Of a stretch of DNA of 64,000 nucleotides, positions 40,001-52,000 are shown piece by piece (within the stretch, counting starts at the first letter, position 1; each line of letters starts with the position of its first letter). The notes under the pieces were generated by a model. The model was not told the DNA's origin. It did no database searches and was given only the letters and a program-made list of their open reading frames with translations. Both the position numbers and the translations under genes were made by a program. This stretch comes from Liolophura sinensis (taxonomy: Eukaryota > Mollusca > Polyplacophora > Chitonida > Chitonidae). Location: positions 9,562,017-9,626,016 of the forward strand of contig NC_088307.1 of NCBI RefSeq assembly GCF_032854445.1. Direction: 5' to 3'.

Positions 40001-43000
40001 ATCTATCCCTCTTGTGTTATTCTGCTCTACATGTATGTAAAACCTTAGCTCATACACGCATACTTTAGAAGATACCATCCCCTAACATTTATATTAACAT
40101 TGCTTTCCCTGTTATTGCATGGCAACGCCGACTCTCAGCGAATGGTAAAAAAGTTTGACCAGATACTTTCCCACATCATCAAAATTCCTTGCCTTGCTAA
40201 AAACAGATAGAAGAATAGACAACACTAAACCAAATATATACATGCATCAATGAAGTATCCCATGTACTGTTCCTTTATTTATTTGATAGGTGTTTTATGT
40301 CGTACTCAAGAATATTTCACTTTTACGACAACGGCGAGCATTATGGTGGTAGGAAATCCATGACCATCCGCAGGTTGCCATACATATTTATTTTTGTGAT
40401 AAACAAGGTTTTTGCAGTAAGTGTTGAAGAAAATAAAAAACTGTTTTGTTCTTTAGCCATACGTACATTGCTAAATGAGTGATGAGACATCATGTTTCCA
40501 GTCACTCTCACATTACAACATGGTCTTGTAAGAATTCCCCATTAAAAGCTGATTCATTAAGTTACCACACAAGAATATTTCACTTATACAATGGCAACCA
40601 GCCATATGGTGGGAGGAAACCGGGCCGAACCCGGGGGAAACCCACGATCATCCAGGTTGCCCCTGTTGTTTTTCCTAGATAACAATGATTTAGGTGTAAG
40701 TGTAGGGAAGTTCTGAAGACCACAACTCACTTTGTCTTGATGACATCCAGCTTCTCCTTTGGCACGTTCTTGTAGATCATAGTAATGCAGCACTCTGCAT
40801 TGTTTATCACATTGTATCCAACCTGGTGAAACAACATCAACAATGTGTTTTAAAGTCATCAATAGCTCATCTTCAAGTTTATGACTCTACCCCTTCTCAG
40901 TTACAAACTCATTTATTATTAGTTTCGTTTTCTTAAGGTAATGTTTAACTTAATATACATGCATTTCCATTGTTTTCATCCAAACGGCCATATGAGTGTT
41001 GATTATTTGGCCAATGCAAAGCTCGATTTAGTGTTCTGCTAATGGCTAAAACCAGGTGAAAACTGCATACATCAGGCCAATCCATGATATAACCTGCTAC
41101 AAAAATAAAAAGAAAAAATATAGCAGGTCAATCTTCATTTTGTGTATAATGTCTTATGTGTTGGTTTATAAAAAGACATCATGAAAGGTATTAAAACATC
41201 ACCAAAATAAATGTAAAACGATCTGTGATGTTGTTGACTAGTACCTTGTTGCCTTTACTGTATTACACTATCCATTGATTGAAATGTAGCAAGGTACTAG
41301 TCACAAATCATTGCACCAGCAAAAACAGGGCTTGTTGTCAAATCAATATGGTACAATATATACACAATGGATTCGATGTTGTCTCGAAAATGAAGAGTGC
41401 TCTAGGCTCAAAATGTGTGGCACAGGTGTCAGGAGTTTCAGAATTTCCACACTGCATGGGTGGTGGGCATTGCCAAAGTGAACTGGTGAAGGACTCAGCG
41501 AGTGAGAACACATCAGTGTACTGGTCCTAATAAGTTTGATATTTTCGAAAAAAATGGACAATTTGCAGAAGTAAAGACACCCACTGCCCAGGCCTTAAGG
41601 CCCAAGGACAACAGCTGTCTTAAAAAACTTAAGCTCACAAAGCATTTTTAAAAAATTTATCTATTTCTATTTATTTTTTTACAAAACAAAAACAAGAAAT
41701 AAAAAAAATAACACCCATACATGTACATGTAGTCTGTTTGTTTGACTATAATATCGTAATACATGTACATGTAGTTTGTTTGTTTGACCACAATATCATA
41801 GTACATGTAGCCTGTTTGTTTGACCATAATATTGTAATTCATGTAGTCTATTTGTCTGACCATAATATCGTAATACATATACGTGTAGTCTGTTTGTTTG
41901 ACCACAATATCATAATACATGTACATGTAGTCTGTTTGACCATAATATCGTAATACATGTACATGTAGTTTGTTTGTTTGACCATATCATCATAGTACAT
42001 GTAGCCTGTTTGTTTGACCATAATATCATAGTACATGTAGCCTGTTTGTTTGACCATAATATTGTAATTCATGTAGTCTATTTGTCTGACCATAATATCG
42101 TAATACATATACGTGTAGTCTGTTTGTTTGACCACAATATCATAATACATGTACATGTAGTCTGTTTGACCATAATATCGTAATACATGTACATGTAGTT
42201 TGTTTGTTTGACCATATCATCATAGTACATGTAGCCTGTTTGTTTGACCATAATATCATAGTACATGTAGCCTGTTTGTTTGACCATAATATTGTAATGC
42301 ATGTAGTCTATTTGTCTGACCATAATATCGTAATACATATACGTGTAGTCTGTTTGTTTGACCACAATATCATAATACATGTACATGTAGTCTATTTGTT
42401 TGACCACAATATCATAGTACATGTAGCCTGTTTGTTTGACCATAATATCATAGTACATGTAGCCTGTTTGTTTGACCATAATATTGTAATTCATGTAGTC
42501 TATTTGTCTGACCATAATATCATAGTACATATACGTGTAGTCTGTTTGTTTGACCACAATATCATAATACATGTACATGTAGTCTATTTGTTTGTCTGAC
42601 CATAACATCATAATACATGTACATGTAGTCTGTTTGTCTGACCATAATATCGTAATACATGTACATGTAGTTTGTTTGTTTGACCATAATATCATAGTAC
42701 ATGTAGTCTGTTTGTTTGACCATAATATTGTAATTCATGTAGTCTATTTGTCTGACCATAATATCATAGTACATATACGTGTAGTCTGTTTGTTTGACCA
42801 CAATATCATAATACATGTACATGTAGTCTATTTGTTTGTATGACCATAATATCATAATACATGTACATGTAGTCTGTTTGAACATAATATCGTAATACAT
42901 GTACATGTAGTCTGTTTGAACACAATATCGTAATACATGTATTCTGCGTGTTTGCTTGACCATAATATCGTAATACAAGTACATGTAGTCTGTTTGTTTG

Positions 43001-46000
43001 ACCATATCATCATCATACATGTACATGTAGTCTGTTTGTTTGATTATAATATCGTAATACATGTACATGTAGTCTGTTTGACCACAATATCATAATACAT
43101 GTACATGTAGTCTGTTTGTTTGACGATAATATAATAATACATGTACATGTAGTCTGTTTGTTTGACCATATCATCATCATACATGTACATGTAGTCTGTT
43201 TGTTTGATTATAATATCGTAATACATGTACATGTAGTCTGTTTGACCACAATATCATAGTACATGTACATGCAGAAAGGTATTAAAACATCACCAAAATA
43301 AATGTAAAACGATCTGTGATGTTGTTGACTAGTACCTTGTTGCCTTTACTGTATTACACTATCCATTGATTGAAATGTAGCAAGGTACTAGTCACAAATC
43401 ATTGCACCAGCAAAAACAGGGCTTGTTGTCAAATCAATATGGTACAATATATACACAATGGATTCGATGTTGTCTCGAAAATGAAGAGTGCTCTAGGCTC
43501 AAAATGTGTGGCACAGGTGTCAGGAGTTTCAGAATTTCCACACTGCATGGGTGGTGGGCATTGCCAAAGTGAACTGGTGAAGGACTCAGCGAGTGAGAAC
43601 ACATCAGTGTACTGGTCCTAATAAGTTTGATATTTTCGAAAAAAATGGACAATTTGCAGAAGTAAAGACACCCACTGTCCAGGCCTTAAGGCCCAAGGAC
43701 AACAGCTGTCTTAAAAAACTTAAGCTCACAAAGCATTTTTAAAAAATTTATCTATTTCTATTTATTTTTTTACAAAAAAAAAACAAGAAATAAAAAAATA
43801 AAACCCATACATGTACATGTAGTCTGTTTGTTTGACTATAATATCGTAATACATGTACATGTAGTTTGTTTGTTTGACCATATCATCATAGTACATGTAG
43901 CCTGTTTGTTTGACCATAATATCATAGTACATGTAGCCTGTTTGTTTGACCATAATATTGTAATTCATGTAGTCTATTTGTCTGACCATAATATCGTAAT
44001 ACATATACGTGTAGTCTGTTTGTTTGACCACAATATCATAATACATGTACATGTAGTCTATTTGTTTGACCACAATATCATAGTACATGTAGTCTGTTTG
44101 TTTGACCATAATATTGTAATTCATGTAGTCTATTTGTCTGACCATAATATCATAGTACATATACGTGTAGTCTGTTTGTTTGACCACAATATCATAATAC
44201 ATGTACATGTAGTCTATTTGTTTGTTTGACCATAATATCGTAATACATGTAGTCTGCGTGTTTGCTTGACCATAATATCGTAATACAAGTACATGTAGTC
44301 TGTTTGTTTGATTATAATATCGTAATACATGTACATGTAGTCTGTTTGACCACAATATCATAATACATGTACATGTAGTCTGTTTGTTTGACGATAATAT
44401 AATAATACATGTACATGTAGTCTGTTTGTTTGACCATATCATCATCATACATGTACATGTAGTCTGTTTGTTTGATTATAATATCGTAATACATGTACAT
44501 GTAGTCTGTTTGACCACAATATCATAATACATGTACATGTAGTCTGTTTGTTTGACGATAATATAATAATACATGTACATGTAGTCTGTTTGTTTGACCA
44601 TATCATCATCATACATGTACATGTAGTCTGTTTGTTTGACCACAATATCATAATACATGTACATGTAGTCTGTTTGTTTGACTATAATATCGTAATACAT
44701 GTACATGTAGTCTGTTTCTTTGACCATATCATCATCATACATGTAGATGTAGTCTATTTGTTTGTATGACCATAATATAATAATACATGTAGATGTACTC
44801 TGTCTGTTTGTTTGACCATGACATCATAATACATGTACATGTGGTCAGTTTGTTTTTTTGAACATATCCTGATACATTTACATGTAGCCCATTTGTTTGT
44901 TTGACCATATCATCATAATACAAGTAGTTTAAAGAAACCCATGACCTACATCCTCATCCATTCTGCCAATAAAACAACATGTGTTAATGCGATTTATGAA
45001 GGCCCCTGTTTATGTAATGTGAGGTTGATCAAAAACTTTGTGGTAATTTCCCACGCATCTTGAACTGAGGGTTTATACATGTAACAAAATAATACAGCAA
45101 GTCATATGAAAAAAGTAGCAGGTCATTTCAGATTTGGCCCGCAACTTATTAAATAATGTAAAAAATAACAGGCCATAAAACATTTTCTAAAACGAGCCCT
45201 GCTATGGTTCACATCTTATCCATATATTTCCCATTTATACCAATCTGAGGATTTGGCCAGCGGTTAAAATCAAGGACAATTTATTTTAAAAACTTTTTGT
45301 CACTTGAAATCAGAACTCTCAAAAGGGAAGCAAATTTGAAACCACATTTTTTCACCTGCTTGTCCAGAGTCCTCAATGCCACGCAATTTGTGACTTTATT
45401 TTTCAATTTGATTTCTTAATCAAAATTTAACCTCAACATAACACACAGCTTATGTCCCCAGACCTTTGAAGTCTTTCCAACTTTAACCCAATAGTGAATA
45501 AGGTGATTTTTTTTTTGGGGGGGGGGGGGAGTGGGGGTGGACTTCTGAAGCTAAGTATAGCCTCAACATAATACACAATTTTACGTCTCCAGACTTGTTC
45601 CAATGTTAATCCTGATACTCCAAAAGGTGAGTGTTTAAAACTAATTTCAAATCAGCTTAATTCAAATCTGGTAGGGGCCTCTGTGGCTGAGGGGGTTACC
45701 ACGCCTCCCACCAATATGATCGCTGTGAATACAAGTCTGGCTCATGCCGGCTTCCTCTCCGGCCATACATGGAAAAGTGTGGCAGGAAAACCTGCCGATG
45801 GTCTTGGGTTTCCCCTGGGTTCTGCACGGTTTCTTCCCACCATAATACTATCACTATGGCCACTATCCTATAAGTGAAATATTCTTGAGTACGGCGTGAA
45901 ACACCAATCAAATAAATTCAAATCTGGTTATGTGTGATTCTTATTTACAGGTAACATTACAATAGTTCTTGGTAATTCTAGTTACCTTGCTGCATAGTGG

Positions 46001-49000
46001 ATCGTTTATTTCCACAAAGTCTCTCTGGAAAGGAGCAATGGGTGTCTCCGTGAGGTACTCCAGTAACACCATACACGACAACACCTCCACCTGCGCCTGA
46101 GCAAGAAAAAAAAGCAAATTTGAAAGAAATGAAACACCCAGCCAAATGTATATATGTGTACTGACAAAGTTACCCACAAAGTCGCTCTGAAAGGGAGTGA
46201 TGAATCTCAGTGAGATACTCCAGTAACACCATATACGACAAAACCTCTGCCTGGGCCTAAGAAGAAGAGGTGATCACAGAAAGGTGATCAAAGCTGATTA
46301 AAAGAAAAGACAACACTCAACCTATTGGTTGCCTTAACATGGTGTATCCCACGGCCTCTTAAGAATTCCAGACTAAAAGTTAATTTACACAGTTACCAGG
46401 CCAGTCAGACAAAAAATGGCTGTGTTCTGCTGCCACACCTCTCTTTTGAAATAACTATGGTTACATTTTTTGTTGCCTTTTCTTTCGAAAGATGCAGGAA
46501 CCGTAATTTTTAATATTCTTATCGGATTTAAATGAATCAATCGAGTCAGCGATGCGTAAATTTACAAGGGATTTATGAAAATTTCTTGAAGAAAAAAAAG
46601 ACAAAAAATTTTGGTGTAGATATTGCACCGGGCCCACTTTCACAAAACTTTGTAATTCAATTTTTTGTACGGTAACTTTTCTCATAATGATGCCGCTCTA
46701 TGGCACTATAACCTGGATAATGTCTTGATGAAAACAGTTATGAGAAATTTGGCATACGAAACTCTATGAAAGTGGCCCGAAGGGGAATTCTCCACCCTTG
46801 TTCAGCTTGTTAAACCTTGTAAAAGCACTAAATGGTTCTATTCTTCTATGTGTGGTGTTGATCTTCCTAAACTTTTATTGTGGCTATGTTTGATCTGTCA
46901 CAGACAACTAGATATACAACCTTACAATCAGCTCAGTGATCAACTGTTAACATACAGATTTGAGGGCATATTTCCCTGTCTATGTGACCAGTGTGGAACT
47001 TGGTGTGCCTCTATGTAAATAAACCCAGAATGTGTTTTAGTTCTTGTAAGAGTTTACGTAAATTAAGTTCTGATAGCAAATTTGTAATAGTGGCCCCATA
47101 ACAATGATCAAAGGCTATGTTTACCTTAGCTTTGGGCCCCCTCCAGGCCGAGTACACCATGCCGTGCGTCTCCTCATCTGATGGATAGGGGAGCCTCTTC
47201 TCCACTGTTTGGGTAAGAGGGGGAACAGGTGACTGCCAGGGTCGCGTAAACGCTGGACGGTCACCCTGGGAAACATAGAAGAAAAACCAGATTACATGTG
47301 ATGTTCTGTACTCAACCGACACTTTTTCCAGTGATGGAATTACATCGTATTCAGATTTGTTTGATTGGTGTTTTATGCCGTACTCAAGAATATTTCACAT
47401 ATGCGACAGCAGCCAGCATTATGGTGGATAATGATGTTGTTCAGTGAAGATATCACAGTGCAAGGAAAGCCAAATCATATACACTGAACTCCTGTGTCTG
47501 CTTACATCACCCATACCCTGTCCAGCCTGTCAATGGTATGTGTGTGGGGTGCAAGTGATGCGACATTGTGTTTCTGATTGCTCTATAAACATGGCATGCC
47601 CCATGGACTCGTTAGAATTCCAGATTAAACGTTGGTTTTTAGTTACCAGGAATGACTGAAAGAAGAAACGGCTGTAGCCGTTTAGGCCTGTTTCCACCAC
47701 CCTTCCTATGCAACTCGGCTTAAATTATTTGTTGACTTTTCTTTTGAAGTTCATGTCTCAGTTCTTGGAACAACATGTTGTTATTACAGGTAAAGGTGTG
47801 TTAGATATCCAATCAATTGCAGGGAATGAGGAAAATGTCTTGCCCTGGTCTTTTCAAAATCAGAAATAAGTGAAAACAGAAAAAGGAATTATGGGGCACT
47901 TTTGCTGTCATCTTAACTTCAAAATAATGACAGGTAAGCAGATAAAAACTGCTGCTCCTACCTTCTGTCTTAAAACTTACAACAGGAAAAGCACTCACCT
48001 TTGCTACTATCTTGTCATCAATTTTATGGCATTTGAAAACAGGTAAAGAGTGAAGGCACTGGTCATGTGAAAACAGATAAAGAGTGAAGGCACTCGCCAT
48101 GTGGAAACAGATAAAGAGTGATGGCACTCGCCATGTGGAAACAGACAAAGTGTGAAGTCACTCGTCATGTGGAAACAGATAAAGTGTGAAGGCACTCGCA
48201 TGTGGAAATAGATAAAGTGTGAAGGCACTCGCCATGTGGAAAAAGATAAAAGAGTGAAGGCACTCGCCATGTGGAAACAGATAAAGACTAAAGGCACTCA
48301 CCATGTGGAAACAGATAAAGGAGTGAAGGCACTCGCCATGTGGAAACAGAAAAACAGTGAAGGCATTCGTCATGTGGAAACAGATAAAGAGTGAAGGCAC
48401 CCATCATGTGGAAACAGATAAAGACTGAAGGCACTCATCATGTGAAAGCAGAAAAAGAGTGAAGACACTCGCCACGTGGAAACAGATAAAGTGTGAAAGC
48501 ACTTGCCATGTGGAAACAGATAAAGACTGAAGGCACTCGCCATGTGGAAACAGATGAAGACTGAAGGCACTCGTGTGAAAACAGATAAAGAGTGAAGGCA
48601 CTCGCCATGTGGCAACAGATAAAGAGTTAAGGTACTTGCCATGAGGAGACAGATGAAGGCTGAAAGCACTCATCATGTGAAAACAGATAAAGACTGAAGG
48701 CACTTACCTTTGCTGTTATCTTGTCTTCCACAGGTTTTAATGCGTCAAACACCTCCTGAGGATCAACCTTCCCCGTAATGATCACGCAGAGGTTCTCTGG
48801 ACGGTAGAACTCATGGTGGTAGGCACACACCTGTGTACAAAATGCCAGGTAATGATTAATCTCACATTTGCTACATGAAACATTTCACATTTTCTTGCCT
48901 TTCGAAGCATGAGTTACATGTACTCTAATTCTCAGCTTACTTCAGAGTCCGATCTCTTGACACCTCTCTAAATATAGGCAAAAAGTCCTTCTTTCAGACA

Positions 49001-52000
49001 AATTTATCTAAAATTGGCCCACATAAAACATCTAAAGTATCATTTCTACACAAAATCAGTATCTGCCTTGTGTATTACTACAATATGACTTATCACTGTT
49101 CATATACATGTATATGTAGATGAATGTTCAACAGTTTAACGCAAACACAATATTGATGGTTTATTTACCTATATATTTGTTTTTAAACGCCTTGAGTTTT
49201 ACCTTATATAAAGAATTCCTTTAATGCAATTTAATGGTTGTAGAAAACCACAGACCTTTGGCAGGTTACTGACAAAACTGTTGGTTTATAACATCAAATA
49301 TTTGATAGCATAATGACCCAGGAGCCTATCACCAATGTGGCTGCTGTGAGTTCAAGTTTAGCCCATGCTGGCTTCCTCTCTTATTGTATGTGGGAAGATC
49401 TGCCAGCATCGAGCGGATGGTCGTGGGTTTCCTCGAGGCTCTGCCCTTACCTTTCTGTGGGAGGTACTGATGCGGAGATTCTCCATGATGCCCCCTGTCT
49501 CTGATTTGTACCCACAGCGCCCTGGGTACATCTCCCTCAACATGCCCAGGTAACACCGGCTCTCCCCAGAGTTCTCCCGTGCCTGCATCTCACAGTACAC
49601 CACCCCTGCGTCTTCGCCCTCACCATTGATGTGGTGCACTTCTGTGATGTAGCCAGACTCCTGTAGGCATCAACATATTATTTCACACTTGGTATTAATA
49701 CAGTGCACCTCAGTGATGTAGCCAGACTGCTACAGTCATAAAAATGTTCATCTGTTCATTGACTGGTGTTCGATTGTTCACATTTAGTATTAACATGTAA
49801 CCAAACTCTTAAGTAATACAGATGTTCATTTGTTTGTTGACGTCTGAAGCCAGACACATTCATTTATTTGTTGACTGCTGAAGCCAAATACATTTATTTG
49901 TTTGTTGACTGCTGAAGCCAGACACATTCATTTGTTTGTTGACTGCCGAAGCCAGACACATTCAATTGTTTGTTCACTCCTGAGGCCAGACACATTCATT
50001 TGTTTGTTGACTGCTGAAGCCAGACACATTTATTGTTTCTTGACTGCTGAAGCCAGACACATTCAACTGTTTGTTGACTGCTGAAGCCAGACACATTCAT
50101 TTGTTTGTTGACTGCTGAAGCCAAACACATTCATTTCTTTGTTCACTCCTGAGGCCAGACACATTCATTTGTTTGTTCACTCCTGAGGCCACACACATTC
50201 AACTGTTTGTTCACTTCTGAGGCAGCACACTTCATTTGTTTGTTCGCTCCTGAGGTCACACAAATTCATTTGTTTGTTCACTCCTGAAGCCAGACACATT
50301 TATTTGTTCACTCAGGAGGCCACATGCATTCATTTGTTTGTTGACTCCCGAGGCCAGACACATTCATGTTTGTTCACTCCTGAAGCCAGACACATTCGTT
50401 TGTTCACTCCTGAAGCCAGACACATTCATTTGTTTGTTCACTCCTGAAGCTACACACATTCATTTATTTGTTGACTCCTGAGGCCACACACATTCATTTG
50501 TTTGTTGACTGCTGAAGCCAGACACATTCATTTGTTTGTTCGCTCCTGAAGCCATACACATTAGTTTGTTCACTCCTGAAGCCAAACACATTCATTTGTT
50601 CACTCCTGAAGGCAGAATCATTCATTTGTACACTACCCGATAAATAAACATGATCATTTGTTTATGGTCCCCTACAGTCACAGAGACAGTCATTTATTCA
50701 TGGTGCCCTACATCACAAAGATGGTCATTTGTTCATGGTCCCCACAGTCACAAAGATGGTCATTTATTCATGGTCCTCTACAGTAACAAAGATGGTCATT
50801 TGTTCATGGTCCTCTACAGTAACAAAGATGGTCATTTATTCATGGTCCTCTACAGTAACAAAGATGGTCATTTATTCATGGTCCTCTACAGTAACAAAGA
50901 TGGTCATTTATTCATGGTCCTCTACAGTAACAAAGATGGTCATTTGTTCATGGTCCCCACAGTCACAAAGATGGTCATTTATTCATGGTCACCTACAGTC
51001 ACAAAGATTGTCACTTATTCATGGTCCTCTACAGTAACAAAGATGGTCATTTGTTCATGGTCCCCACAGTCACAAAGATGGTCATTTATTCATGGTCACC
51101 TACAGTCACAAAGATTGTCACTTATTCATGGTCCTCTACAGTAACAAAGATGGTCATTTATTCATGGTCCTCTACGGTAACAAAGATCGTCATTTGTTCA
51201 TGGTCCCCACAGTCACAAAGATGGTCATTTATTCATGGTCCTCTACGGTAACAAAGATCGTCATTTGTTCATGGTCCCCCCAGTCACAAACATGGTCATT
51301 TATTCATGGTCCTCTACGGTAACAAAGACCGTCACTTGTTCATGGTCCCCCCAGTCACAAAGATGGTCATTTATTCATGGTCCTCTACGGTAACAAAGAC
51401 CGTCACTTGTTCATGGTCCCCCCAGTCACAAACATGGTCATTTATTCATGGTCCTCTACGGTAACAAAGATCGTCATTTGTTCATGGTCTCCTACAGTCA
51501 GAAAGACGGTCATTTGTTCATGGTCTCCTACAGTCAGAAAGACCGTCATTTGTTCATGGTCTCCTACAGTCAGAAAGACCGTCATTTGTAAATGGTCTCC
51601 TACAGTCACAAAGATGGTCATTTGTTCATGGTCTCCTACACTCAGAGGGACAGTCAATTGTTCATGGTCACCTACAGTCACAAAAGCGGTCACTTGTTCA
51701 TGGTCAGCTACAGTCACATAGACGGTCATTTGTTCATGTGCCCCTACAGTCACAAAGACGGTCATTTGTTCATGGCCCCTTACAGTCACAAAGATTGTCA
51801 CTTGTTCATAGTCCCCTACAGTCACAAAGATTGTCACTTGTTCATGGTCCTCTACAGTCACACAGGAATTAGGTTCAACTTTTCAGGTTTGCTCTTGTTG
51901 AATTAAGAAAATCCATTTCCATGCAATTTGTTTTCATCAGAACTCGTGATTGCGACTCTAAGATCTAACAATAGCATTTATTATGTGTGGTGTTGCTTAT

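Noticed and set aside
41657-44923. Many long open frames on both strands (up to 228 codons), Tyr/Met-rich or His/Val-rich
   Set aside because: They lie wholly in 42-bp arrays; a period divisible by three without a stop gives open frames on both strands. No start context or splice logic supports them.
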